DNA of 64,000 bases from Rebecca billardiae RCC1528 (lineage: Eukaryota; Haptophyta), in contig OZ251240.1 in assembly GCA_965240325.2 (NCBI GenBank), forward strand, positions 62,001 to 126,000, read 5' to 3'. The notes below the pieces were generated by a model that saw nothing but the letters and a program-made list of their open reading frames with translations, searched no databases and was not told the DNA's origin. The position numbers were made by a program, and so were the translations under genes. Below are positions 22,550-33,089 of the stretch, piece after piece. Position 1 is the stretch's first letter. Every line of letters starts with the position of its first letter.

Positions 22550-24512
22550 TCAGTACGGGTCAAAGCACCAGCCCACGTACCCGGCAGAGCCGGGCGCGGC
22601 CGCCATCACGCTCGAGTAGGTGTCGGCGATCGCGGTGACGCCCCACAGGATCTTGGAGAGGGGCGGCGCGCTCCACTCGATCGCCTGCACCGACGTGCCG
22701 CCGCCGTGCAGCCAGAAGTCCACGTACTGCTGCCACTCCGACGGCATGCCGCCGTCCGCGCCGTCTGTGCGCGCGCGCGCGCCGTGTCCGGGCGGCGCCG
22801 CGCGTGAGGGGTGCAGTGGCAGGGGGAGGGCGCGGGGGCGGGCGGGGCCGGCTGCGCGGGCGGGCCGCGCGCGCGCGCGCACAGAGCTGCGGCACGAAGT
22901 AGTCGACCAGCCCCCAGTCGAAGGACGTGTAGTCGAGCGTGGGCGTGCCCGCCGCCGAGTGCGCGGGCCCCTCTGCGAGTGAGGTGAGGTACACCTGCAG
23001 CCCCGCCGCAGAGGCGTTGGCCAGCAGCGCGTGCAGCCCCTCGAGGGTGGCGCCGCCGCCCGACATGTCGAGGTACTCCCAGTCGAAGCAGACGCCGTCC
23101 CAGCCCAGCGCCTTGACGGCGCCCATCTGCGCCCCCAGCGCCTCGTACATCGCGTCCGACCACTGCGTGCCCCCGCCGCCCAGCGTGAGCACATACGGCC
23201 CGTAGCCGCCGCTGCTGGGCACCTGCGGCGGCGCCTTGGCCAGCACGTCCTCCACCGGGTCGACGCCGCCCGGGAAGGAGAACATGTACGGGAAGGAGGC
23301 GGAGGCGGGGGGCGCGCCAGGCTGGCACGACGACGCCGCGCCGTAGAAGAAGCCTGCCGGCGGCGAGGGGGCGGCGGGGGCGGCGGGCGGTGGGCGGCAG
23401 CGCGAGTGTGAAGTGCGTAGTGCGTGTGCTGCGGCACGGCGGCGGCGCCCGGCACACACCCTGGATCAGAGCGGAGGACTGCACCGCGGCACCAGCGCCG
23501 GCACCGCCGTCGGCGCCGGCGTCGGGTACGGCGTCAGCGTCCACCTCGCCCACCTCGAGCACCTCGAGCACCTCCACCGCCTCCACCGCCCCCACCGCCT
23601 CCACGGCGGCGGCGGAGGGCGCAGGGGCGGCGGCCTCGGCGGAGGGCGGGCACGCGCAGCTCGACGTGGGCGGGTCCGGGCCGAGGCCGCCCGAGCACTG
23701 CCCGCCGCCCCACGCGAACGCCCCCGCCCTGCTCCCGGCGAACTTGTTCACGTGGCAGAAGTCGCCGATGGCGTTGGGGTTGGCCGCGGAGATGTAGCCA
23801 GCCGGCACAAAGGAGGGGGCGCCGCCGCAGAGGTACGGGATGGAGTACGGGCCGTCGTTGTACAGGTTGGCGGCGGACTGCTCCGGGCTCATCTGCGTGT
23901 TGTCCCCGTTCTGCCAGATCCCGTTCAGCACGGTCGCGATGCACGCGGGCGCGTGCGCGCAGCCCGCGTACGGCCCAGGCGGGCAGCTGCCGCCCCACGA
24001 GCCGCCGCTCGACCACTGGCACTCGCCCGCGGCGATGATCACGGCGCCGGCGCACGAGTCGGCGTGCGTCGGGTTGACCTGGAGGAACACGCCCGCGATC
24101 TGCGCCACGCTGATCGTCTCGCCCCCGCCGTACGCCTCCGGGCTGTCGCACGCGCGCTGCGCCAAGGCTGCGCGATGCCGAGCGCGGTGCTCTCCATCAG
24201 CGCCGGCTCGTCGGTGAGGAGGGAGACGTCGCTCATCCAGATCATCTTGTCGTAGTAGTAGTACGGGAACGCATACTGCTGCTCGCACTTGGGGAACTGC
24301 CCCACCGCGGGGCACTGGATCTTGCTGTTCGCGTTGACGTGGCAGTTGCCGTGGGCGAGGTCGCCAAACACGTTCGGCGCACCGCTCGGCTGCAGCTGCT
24401 TCTCGAGGCGGGCGGACTCGGCGGCGCCGGGCGGGCGCAGGGCGACGGGGGCGACGAGCGCGATGGCCGCCAGGCACACTCGACCGACGACGGGGACGGA
24501 CGGCCGGGGCAA
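22550..24512 (-). CDS. Secreted GH18-like (chitinase-superfamily) protein with a frameshift; 5' end unresolved
   Basis: Minus-strand exons are 23460-~24512, 22883-23353 and 22550-22764, joined by GT-AG introns of 106 and 118 nt (both phase 1). The second junction restores a Tyr codon in VDYFVPQLYG. The C-terminal part has GH18 barrel landmarks: YVLTLGGGGT (SxGG-like strand), WDGVCFDWEYLD (the D-x-D-x-E catalytic strand, with Glu kept), VYLTSLAE, and GYVGWCFDPY. The N-terminal part is a separate Cys-rich secreted domain (NCHVNANSKIQCPAVGQFP, PYSIPYLCGGAPSFVPAGY). Two problems exist. No in-frame ATG precedes the hydrophobic leader, since a TAA lies just upstream, so an upstream exon or start is missing. 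Near 24171 the frame shifts by one base between MESTALGI and ALAQRACDSPEAYG. This could be a pseudogene or a single-base assembly error. Confidence 0.65.
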
Positions 24513-24754
24513 TTATTCGCGTCGGGTTCGGGGCCGCGACTCGCGAGCGCGCGGCGAGCGAGCTGCCCGCCACAAACAAATCCCACAATTCGCGGCGGGA
24601 TCATCAAGCCGGCCCTTAGCCGGGTGGGCGTCTCCGACGCCGCCGCCGCGCGCGTTGCCGGACTTTGCCAGTTGGGCCACCACTGATCCGCGCGCCACCG
24701 GCGGCCGGCATCGCAACCCGACGCCGCTTTGCCATCCGCGTCCCCGCGCCGACG

Positions 24755-25168
24755 ATGAGCGTCGTCATCGGAGCGTACCCGGGGTACGATGGCGAGTTCG
24801 TCCCGAGCGGCACGCTGCACCTGAACGAGATGAAGAAGGGGAGGAAGGGCGGCGGCACGCTGCACATCGCGGGGCACCTCTCGGGCCTCGAGCCGAGCGT
24901 GAGCGGCGCGGGCATCCACGTGCACAGCGGCACGAGCTGCGACGACGCGGACGGCGTGGGCGGCCACCTCATGCTGGACAAGGACGGCCCCGACCCGTGG
25001 GCGGACGTGACGTACTCCACCAACCCGAAGGGCATCACCAAGGGCCTCTCGCTCAAGATCCCGGGCTTCTCCCTCGGCGAGGGCGCTGAGGGCGGCGTGC
25101 TGGGCCACGCGCTGGTCGTCCACCTCGACGACAACACGCGCGCGGGCTGCGGGCTCATCGTGGGCTGA
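24755..25168 (+). CDS. Cu-only superoxide dismutase-like protein
   Basis: Single exon of 137 residues with no signal peptide. The Cu/Zn-SOD fold signature is clear: GIHVHSGTSC, VGGH, DPWADVTY, and GHALVVHLDD followed by RAGCGLI. By alignment with Cu/Zn-SODs the four copper ligands are His55, His57, His71 and His123, and the structural disulfide would be Cys62-Cys132. The zinc-binding loop that normally supplies two more His and an Asp is too short and lacks those His (the segment is LMLDKDGPDP). This resembles Cu-only SOD-like proteins. The active-site Arg equivalent is plausibly Arg129. The predicted activity is superoxide dismutation or copper binding. It is divergently arranged to the GH18-like gene, with 243 bp between. 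Confidence 0.78.
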   Translation: MSVVIGAYPGYDGEFVPSGTLHLNEMKKGRKGGGTLHIAGHLSGLEPSVSGAGIHVHSGTSCDDADGVGGHLMLDKDGPDPWADVTYSTNPKGITKGLSLKIPGFSLGEGAEGGVLGHALVVHLDDNTRAGCGLIVG

Positions 25169-25619
25169 GGCGGCACGGCCTGGGGCGCTGCGCTGGGGTC
25201 GTCGCGCGGGTGCGGCGCGGGCCGCCCTCACTTTGACCGTTGCGGGCTGTCGAACAACCGCCCGAGCCCATGCACTGCCACCGGGGCGGGTCAGCGGCCT
25301 CAGCGGGCGGCGGCGTTCACGTTGGGATGACACTGCACGTCGTGACCCGTGCTCAGCTCGTCGGCGTGTGCTGTCGTCATCGTATGCTACGGTTGATCGT
25401 CGCCATATATCACTCATCGGTTCGTCCAGATCGATGATATATATACACGCGGCTCAGCGCGCATTGGTGACGAGTGCTGTGCCCTGTCACACACTGGCTG
25501 CACTGGCTGCACTGGGCGCACGGCGCGCCGCCGCCGGCAGCGCGCACCACCGCATCAGCAGGCGCCGCCACCGTCGCCAGGCGCGCGCCAGGCCCAGCGC
25601 CGCCGCCGCCCGCCGCCGA
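25169..25619. other. Intergenic stretch
   Basis: This lies between the SOD-like stop and the stop of the minus-strand Miro-like gene, so both genes end here. It contains a short TATATATA run at 25436-25446. No gene was recognised. Confidence 0.45.
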
Positions 25620-27060
25620 TCACGCGGCCGCTGGGCCGGGCGGCGGCGGCGGGCTCTGCGCGGGCGCTGGCTCCGCGAGCAGCGCGGCCGTGATCGTGAG
25701 GTTGGAGCGCAGCGTCGACGGCAGCGCCGCCATCGCGGCGGCGAGAGCCGAGGCGGCGGCGGAGGAGGAGGGCGGCGGCGCGCGCACCCAGCTGAGCGCG
25801 CCCGCCGCCCAGCCGCCGAGCTCGGCGCCGAGCTCGGCGGCGGAGGGCAGCGCGCGCAGCCGCGCGGCCGCCCACGCCGCCCAGCCCAGCGCGGCGCGCC
25901 CGCCGTCCGCGGCCTCGGCCGCGCCGCCGTCCGGCGCGTCGGCCGCGCCGCCGCGCTCGGCGTGCGCGCCGCGCGCGCCGCCGAGCGCGGCCGCGGCGGC
26001 GCGCAGCGCGCGCGCGCACGCCGCGCGCGCGGGCCGCAGCGCGCGCGCCGCCGCGTCGGCCAGGCCCGCCGGGGCGAGCGCGCGGTCGAGCGCGCGCGCC
26101 GCGGCGCGCACCGCGGCGCGCCCGGCCGCGCGGCCGACGGCGCCCTCCGCCAGCTGCGCGCGCGCACACAGTGCGAGCGCCGCGCAGCCCGCGGCGCACA
26201 GCGCGGCACAACCCGCGCCCAGCCGCGCGCGCCGCGCGCGCGCGCCGCGGCGCGCGCGCGCGCGCGCGAGCGCGCGCACGGCCGCGGCGTGCGCCGCGTG
26301 CGCGCCGCCCTCGCACGCGGCGGCGGCGACCACGTGCCTGAGCGCGCGCCCGTTCGCCGCGAGCGCCGCCGCGCCGCCGCCGCCGCCGCCGCCGCCGCCG
26401 AGCGCGCGCACCGCCGCCGCGACCGCGTGCCCGCGCGCGCCGCCGCCGCCGCCGGCGGCGGGTCCGACGAGGAGCGGCAGCGGCGGCGGCAGCGCGGCCG
26501 CCGCGCAGTACGCGGCGAGCGGGCACGCGTCGTCGGCGGGCGCGGCGGGCGGCGCGGCGCGCGCGCCCTCCCTGCCGCCGCCGCGCGCGCCGCGCGCGCC
26601 GCCGGGCGCGTGCGTTGCGCAGAGCAGCAGCAGCGCGGGCGGAGGCGGCGCGCCCGCGCGGCCCGCGAGCGCGCACTGCGCGCCGAGCAGCGCCGCGTGC
26701 GCGCGCGCGGCGGCGGCGCGCTGCGCCGCGCGCGCGGCGTCGCCATCGGGCTCGTCCGGCCCCGCCTCCTCCCCGCCGCCCCCGCCGTCGTCGAAGACCA
26801 GCGCCACCGCGTCCGCGCGCGCGGCCGCGGCCGCCAGCTGCCGCAGCGGCAGCGGCCGCGGCCGCGCGCCCGCGCCGCGCGGCTCGGCGGCCGGCGCGGC
26901 GGCCGCGGGCGGCGGGCGCCAGAGCGGCGCGCCCGCGTCGTCGGCGGCCGCGCGCTCCGGGTGCGCGCAGCAGCAGAGCGTGCCCGCGCTCTGCAGCACG
27001 AGCAGCGCCCCCGCGCCGCCGCCGCCGCCGCCGCCGCTCTCGGGCGCCGCCGCGGCGGGC

Positions 27061-27094
<34 letters not shown>

Positions 27095-28451
27095 GGTGCG
27101 GTGGGGGCGGTGCGGCGGCGGAGGCGGCGGCGGTGGCGCCCGGCGGCTCGTGCGCGGCGGCGCGCACGCGGCGCGCGCTCAGCCGCCCCGCCTCGGCGTC
27201 CGCCCCGCCCGGCAGCGCCGGCAGCGCCGCCAGCAGCGCGCGCGGCTGCGCAGGCGGCAGCTCGCCCAGCGCGCCGTGCACGGCCTCGCACGCGCGCCCC
27301 GCGCGGCCGCACTCGCAGCCGCACCCCGGCGCGCGGCCGCGGCGGCGCGCGCACACGCCGACGAGGAGGCAGAGCAGCGGGCGCGGCTCGGAGGCGGCCG
27401 CGGCGGGCGCGGGCGGCGCCGCCGGCGGCACGCGGCGCGCGGCGGCCGCGCCGCCCCACGGGTGCCGCGCCGCGCCCGCGCGACCGCCGCCGACGGCGCG
27501 CGGCCGCGCGGCCGCGGCCGCGCCGGCGGCGCGCGCGGCCGCGGCGGTGGGCGCGGGCTCGAGCGCGCGCGGCGGCATGCCGAGCCCGGCGAGCAGCGCC
27601 GCGGCGCACAGCGGCCGGGCGAGCGCGAGCGCGCTGAGCGCGTCGCACCAGAGCTCGGTCGGCAGCCCGGGGCCAGGCAGCGCAGCGCCTGGGCCTGGCG
27701 CAGCGCCCGCGCACACCGCGCCCGCCTCGGCCGCGGCCGCGAGCGCGTCGGCGCGCGGCTGCGCCTCGGGCGGGAGCGAGGCGTACACGAGGCGCAGCTC
27801 GTCCACGCCGAGCACGAGCTCGCGCGCATCCGCCGCGGCGCCCTCCTCGCCGCCGCCGCCGCCGCCCGGCTCGGCGGCGGCGGCGGGCGGCGGGCGGCGC
27901 TGCGGCCGCTGCGCCTGCCGGCGCGCGCGCGACACGTCCGCCGCGGCGTTGGCGGCGAGGGCGCGCAGCCGCGCGCGCGCGCGCGCGGAGAGCCGCGCGC
28001 GCAGCCCGTGCCCCGCCTCCTCCGGCTGCGCCGCCAGCGCCGGGTGCAGCAGCGCGCGCACGGCCGAGGGCGCCAGCTGCAGCGAGCGGCCGCTGTGCCC
28101 GAACGCGTGCATCGCGCGCGCGGCGCGCTCGGGCGCGGCGTGCGCGCAGAGCGCGATGAGGTAGATGAACCCGCCCACGCGCAGCGCGCCCCCCGCGCCC
28201 ACGCCATCCGGCAGCCGCTCGCGCACCGCCGCGCACAGCGCGCGCGCCTCGTCGGCGGCGAGCTTGCAGCCGTACGCGCGGCCGTGGAAGGCGGAGAGCT
28301 CGGCGGCGGAGAGCAGCCCGTCGCCGTCCTCGTCGCAGACGCGGAAGATGCGCACGAGCGCGGACACCGCCGCGGGGCGCAGCTCGCCCGTCCGCTCGTC
28401 GACGAGCAGCGGCGGCGGCCGCGGCGACGACGGCGGCGGGGGCGTCGCCAT
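25620..28451 (-). CDS. Miro-like EF-hand protein lacking the N-terminal GTPase domain
   Basis: Single open frame of 943 residues from ATG 28451. Residues 24-125 closely follow the first EF-hand/ELM module of mitochondrial Rho GTPases (Miro): ALVRIFRVCDEDGDGLLSAAE has a canonical calcium loop (Asp40 to Glu51), then a G-G-LRVGGFIYLIALCAHAAPE helix. A second ELM-like block follows (LVLGVDELRLVYASLPPEAQ, then LWCDALSALALARPL). The rest is Ala/Gly-rich. In the place of Miro's C-terminal GTPase is RPLLCLLVGVCARRRG, which lacks a GKS/T P-loop, with possible strands VALVFDD and LLLLCATHA. A hydrophobic segment lies near the C-terminus. Miro normally starts with a Ras-like GTPase; here the start codon is only 58 bp from a divergent gene, leaving no room. 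Function as a calcium-sensing mitochondrial adaptor is inference. Unrecognised introns are possible. Confidence 0.6.
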
Positions 28452-28509
28452 CCTTTGCCGGCCTGCCGCTCCGCGCTACGGCGCGGCTCGCCGCTCGCCG
28501 TTCGGTGCG

Positions 28510-29376
28510 ATGGCGGCCGGCCACGCGGTCGCGGCGCTCGTCGCGTCGCTGCTCGCGGCGACGGGCGCGCCGGCCGCGCGCCCGCCGGCGGCGGCGTCGT
28601 CCGCGGTGCCGCGGCACGTGGCGTTCATCCCCGACGGCAACGGCCGCTGGGCCACCGCGCGCGGCCTGCCCCGCTCCGCGGGGCACACGCGCGGCGCGCA
28701 GGTGGCGCTGGCGACCGCGCGCGCGTGCTTTGAGCGCGGCGTCGAGGCGGTGACGTTCTTCGGGCTCTCGACGGAGAACTGCGCGGGGCGCGCGCCGCCC
28801 GAGGTGCGCCACGTCCTCTCCACCGTGTGCGCCACGCTGCGCGCCAACGCCGCGCTGCTCGCGCGCGAGTCGATCGGCGTGCGCGTGCTCGGCGACGCGG
28901 GCGCGCTGCCGGCCGAGCTCGCGCAGACGCTGGCGCAGATGCGCGCGCTGAGGGAAGCGGAGGGCGGGCGCGGCGCGTGCGAGCGCACCGTGTGCATCGC
29001 GCTCGCGTACGGCGGCAAGGCCGACCTCGTCCGCGCCGCGCGCGCGCTCGCGCAGCTCGCCGCCGACGGCCAGCTCGCGCCCGGTGAGATTGACGAGGCG
29101 GCGCTGGCGGCGCGGCTGGGCAGCGGCCGCGCCGCGACGGCGACGGGCGTGCTGAGCTCGGATGCGCGGGACGCGGCGGCGCTGCCGGACATCGACCTCG
29201 TCGTGCGCACCTCGGGCGAGCGCCGCCTCTCCAACTTCATGCTGTGGCAGTGCGCGTACGCCGAGCTCCAGTTCGAGGCCGCGCACTGGCCCGAGTGGAG
29301 CGACGCGCACACCGAGGCCGCGCTGCAGCGGTACGCGGCCACCACGCGCAGGTTTGGCAGGGCGGGGCCGAGCTGA
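28510..29376 (+). CDS. cis-prenyltransferase (undecaprenyl/dehydrodolichyl diphosphate synthase family)
   Basis: Single exon, 288 residues. It condenses isopentenyl diphosphate onto an allylic primer to make a long-chain cis-polyprenyl diphosphate, the precursor of dolichol or other polyprenols. Motif I is HVAFIPDGNGRWATARGLPR, with the catalytic Asp42 and GNGRW phosphate-binding loop. Motif II/III is VTFFGLSTEN. Motif V is DLVVRTSGERRLSNFMLWQ followed by AYAELQF. These are the family's diagnostic blocks, and the chain length matches homodimeric members. The first 33 residues are hydrophobic and Ala-rich, suggesting an ER anchor or a plastid/mitochondrial presequence. Motif I has Pro where bacterial enzymes usually have Met before DGNGRW. 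It shares a 58-bp head-to-head gap with the Miro-like gene. Confidence 0.93.
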   Translation: MAAGHAVAALVASLLAATGAPAARPPAAASSAVPRHVAFIPDGNGRWATARGLPRSAGHTRGAQVALATARACFERGVEAVTFFGLSTENCAGRAPPEVRHVLSTVCATLRANAALLARESIGVRVLGDAGALPAELAQTLAQMRALREAEGGRGACERTVCIALAYGGKADLVRAARALAQLAADGQLAPGEIDEAALAARLGSGRAATATGVLSSDARDAAALPDIDLVVRTSGERRLSNFMLWQCAYAELQFEAAHWPEWSDAHTEAALQRYAATTRRFGRAGPS

Positions 29377-29513
29377 GGCGCGGGGGGCGCAGCAGGGCGG
29401 CGACGGCGGCACGCGCGGCAGCTGCCGACGCCGCGCTCAAGCTGACGTGCTGTCGCCAATAACGACTCGTCGTGCTGTGCCGGCGACGATGACGCACTAC
29501 TACTACATCGATC

Positions 29514-31328
29514 ATGGCCCGCGGTGCAGGGCGGAGCGCGCAGCGTGGAGCCCGCACCAGCGGGCCCGAACCACGTTTCAAAAAGATCTTTGATCAAAGA
29601 AAAAAGGGACGGGGGACGATTTTCAGGGCTGGAGGAGACCGAGTTTCGAATTTTGAGACTCCCTTACAGGTGCATCCTCGTCGAAAAAGGGCGCGTCCGC
29701 CGTCTTGAATAGTGAACAGAGGAATCAACGAAACCCACGCCCAAGTGTGCCAGGCAGGGTAATTGTGGGTAGACTCTCCTTAATGTAGTGTGACCATAGT
29801 AAAATAATATGGCCTCGCCGCTGCAAGATGCCAAGAACGACCGTTGACATTGAATCGTCCAACCAACTCCAATAGTGCGAGAGATTGAAAATACCCGCCG
29901 CAGCTATCCGTATAGTCGGAGCCGGAGGGGGCGCGGCGCGCGGCGTGTGCGGCCCGCCCCTTTCGAGGCTATTTTCGTCTTCGTTACGAGCGCGATTTAA
30001 AGCAGTATGAGATTGCCGCCAACCGCCAACCGATAAAAACGGCATTCAAGGAGCGACGACGTTTGATGATCGATCAAATGTTGATCGCGCAACCACAACG
30101 CAATCTTCATACTATCTCGTCCCTTGATGAATACTGGATACGGCCTTCTGAGCTCTGGAGTCGTCGCCTCGCCGCCTCGGCCACTGCCAGCACAGCCGAA
30201 CGAATAAAGCGAACGGAGGCCGAGCGGCGGCCCGCTGCGGCAGCGCACGATCGTTCAATCCGACGGACTCAGCGCAGGTGCGCGCTGCTGCGGCGGGTAT
30301 CCCGACGGTCGTCAGCGTCGCTTTCGTGCCCGCTCACCCCGCGCGCCCCGCCCTGCCGATCCCTCTTCGGCCCAGTCAGTGCGGTTTCCAACCGAGCACC
30401 GGACCGCGGACACGAATCGATGTCGACGCTCGCGCGCGGAGAGCAGTCGGCGACGGTACGAGGAGGAGACCGCGGGGCATCCTAACGCGTGAATCCATGC
30501 GCGCGCCCGCGCGCGCCACGCCGCACGCCGCGCAGCTGAACTCTCGGCATGTTCAAGCGCGGGCGGTCGCGAGGACGTCGCGGTTCAGCCGCGTCTCGCC
30601 GAGCCTGATCTGCAGTGCGGAGCCTTCGCCTGATCCAGTCGGCGTGGTGCGAGCGGGTAGTCTTGGACGTTTTGTCGGGATGTGGAGCAGCCACCACGGC
30701 CATCTCGCTCGCCCAAGCCCTCGCTCGCGCCGTCCATGGCCGAGCTGTGATGGCTCATCCGCGTGCGGCGTGCTGACTGACCGGGTGGAGCCTCTGGCTG
30801 CACATGATGCAGCGGCGCGGCAAGCAGCGCGCGCAGATCTGCGGGCGACGAGACTGGGCGAGTCCGAGTCGCAGCACGAGTTGGACCACGCGCACATCCT
30901 TTTTGCTCTCGTCCGCCGCATCCGAGCTGTCTCGAGTCTCGACGGCTTGACTGGCGCATGGGCGGGCGTTTCGCGCGCGAGCTCGGAGCTCGGACTGCGC
31001 CGCTGACCGTGAGCGGCGGCTCTCACTCACTCAGTGACTGAGAGCCAGCTCTGGCGCTGATGGGCACGGCGGATGCCTGACTGCCTGACACGAGAGCCAC
31101 AGGCTGATCTGCGAGCGGCGAGTCCGCGCGACGATGGCGAGGTTAGTGGCCGATATGCGACTCCGGGGCCGGACGCCGCGGCTGTGTCAGTGTGAGTGTC
31201 CGTGGTGGTCGGACGGAGCGGGTGGCACACCGCACAGACTGTCAGACGGCCGGCACAGACAGACTCTGCACCGCGGGCCCCCAACTACGTTGGTTCTGAC
31301 GGAAGAGGACCGCGGAACGCGGTCATAT
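29514..31328. mobile_element. Repeat D, copy 1
   Basis: About 1.8 kb that aligns in the same order with 45193-46811. Both begin ATGGCCCGCGGTGCAGGGCGG and continue with ACGTTTCAAAAAGATCTTTG and GGGACGGGGG. They share internal blocks (GTTACGAGCG, TGAGATTGCCGC, GTGCCC-CTCAC-CCGCGCGCCCC) and end GGACCGCGGAACGCGG then TCATAT. GGCCCGCGGTGCAG at 29516-29529 recurs inverted at 31266-31279, so there are subterminal inverted repeats. No credible ORF was found inside, so it is non-autonomous or a decayed relic of unknown class. It is moderately diverged from copy 2. Confidence 0.65.
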
Positions 31329-31511
31329 ATATATATATATCGCGATCGGCGGCCTCGCCGCCGTTTGTCACGCCTACGAGGCGGGCGCGCGAGTGACGCG
31401 TGCGGGCGCCGGGCAGCGGCGACCCGCGCCCGACGATCGGCCGACGGCCGCGCGGCGGCGCATCCGATCGACTGCTGACATCGATGATGCTGATGATCGA
31501 TATATATATAT
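31329..31511. repeat. Spacer ending in a (TA)n tract next to the retroelement
   Basis: GC-rich spacer between repeat D and the retroelement's first repeat. It ends in a TATATATATAT run at about 31500-31511 that directly abuts the A1 repeat. Confidence 0.6.
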
Positions 31512-32311
31512 CCCCTCTTAGACCACAGTGTCTAACGAGAACTTTAGTCGGGCCAACCGTCGGCGGCCCTTGGCAACATGGCCATTGACGGCCGGTAGAG
31601 GCCGGCAGTAAGGCAGGATCCAGGCGGAGGCTCTCACCAGAGTTGGCGGCGCCGCGCGCGCCGCGCGCGCGCGCAAGGAGAGACACCATTCGGATCGTAG
31701 CTGGCAGCCAAGGGCCCAGTAGGCAGCCGAACGCGTGAGGCCTCGGAGAGAGGTAGCTGGCAAATGGAACATCCAGGACGTACAAACGTACACGGATGCA
31801 GCCGTACGGGCAATACGTATGATGCAGAGGTACACTGTCGCGCGACAGGAAGAGTGTGAAGTACGATCAGTCATCGCCGCCGCGCGCGCGCGCGCGCGCC
31901 AGTGCAGAAGGGAGAGGACAGGCGGAGCCGGGACCAAACGCGGAGCCCACGAAGGCAGAGGCTCGTGCGACACACGAGGATCACACGCCGCACGAGGACC
32001 GTGGCCGGGTGCGGCCCCCGAGCAGCGGGCAGAGGCGACCTACCGACGGTCGCCACACCGAGTGGCAGCCATTTCGTCCTGCGGCGAAGTCTTGCGGCCG
32101 GGCGCGCCTCCTGCGCCGCGCCCCTGGCGCGGAGCGTGGACGGGCGCAGGTTTGCGCCTCGCGCCGGCGCATCTTGGGCTCAAGCCCGTCGAAGAGCACG
32201 TGTTTGCGTCGCGCTTCGAAGGAGGGGGTTGGCAGCTCTTGTGGAGGAGGGCTCGGCGCGAGACGCAGTCGAGCAAGGGTCGCCTCCTTCCACAGGAATC
32301 AAAGCTCTTTC
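31512..32311 (+). repeat. Split direct repeat A1
   Basis: 800 bp matching 38983-39782 without length change. It includes GC dinucleotide runs near 31655-31675 and 31877-31900. It is the left terminal repeat of the retroelement. Confidence 0.92.
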
Positions 32312-33089
32312 TGTTGGTTTGGTTAAGATTGACATTGTATAGAGGGCGACATACATTGTATCCTCCGGGTCGAGAGTCTCGACAGCTGCGTTGAACAATC
32401 GTGTTGAGTGACGATGCTGTGTCTGCGGTAGCTCGCGAGCTCCGCCCAGCGCGCCTAACTACACTGGACCTTGCGGCGGACGCGCTCATCAGTGGAACCA
32501 CATACGATGAGTGTACGCACGCACAGAGCAAGCCCAGAGGTGGGTAGGAAGCCACTCAAGTACGGGTTTGGCAGGCTTAGAAGCTTTCCTTGGAGTTGAC
32601 GATGTTAAATCCCACGTTACAGTGACGATCGAGGTAGTTGGGCCTCCTGCATCAGGCTGTGGAGGTTGAGTGACGACACTGTGCTTGCGGAACTGCTCGC
32701 GAGCGCCGCCCAGTTGATTTACTCAGCTGATCAACAATCGATGCATAGGGTATACAGTATGGGGAACGATCTGCTCGGGGTAGAGAGTCTTGAAAGCCTG
32801 TAGTGGGCCCAAAGTCTTTCCCTCTGGAGTTGGGCAAGTACCGCTGATACAACCGACTACCGAGCCAAAACATCACGAACTGAGCTGAGAGGGCTGCGTT
32901 GGACATTCAATAAACTAACGTGAAAGAGTAGGCTGTTGACATTCAATCAAAAGCCACTCCAGTAGCGGTTCACTGTTCAGCCTCTGTGCTGGTGACTCGC
33001 GGGGTGTAGGGGGGCGGTACCGCCGCTTGCCCAACCCCCACGACTCACTTAGACCCACCCCCCGGTAGGGACGCCGACTGACGATTCAG
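32312..33089 (+). other. Retroelement 5' internal leader
   Basis: Non-coding, lower-GC stretch between the A1 repeat and the first gag-like ORF. No ORF or repeat was recognised. It presumably contains the 5' untranslated leader. Confidence 0.5.

Noticed and set aside
25233-28733. 1,166-residue plus-strand ORF
   Set aside because: It is the Arg/Ala-rich antisense shadow of the Miro-like gene. The composition is typical of reverse frames in high-GC DNA, and the minus frame has recognisable EF-hands.
30278-31006. 242-residue plus ORF in repeat D copy 1
   Set aside because: The frame is not preserved in D copy 2 and no motif is visible.
31735-32394. 219-residue plus ORF within A1, with an identical copy at 39206
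   Set aside because: The identity reflects the duplicated retroelement repeats. Composition is non-protein-like, and the ends differ only where the repeat stops.
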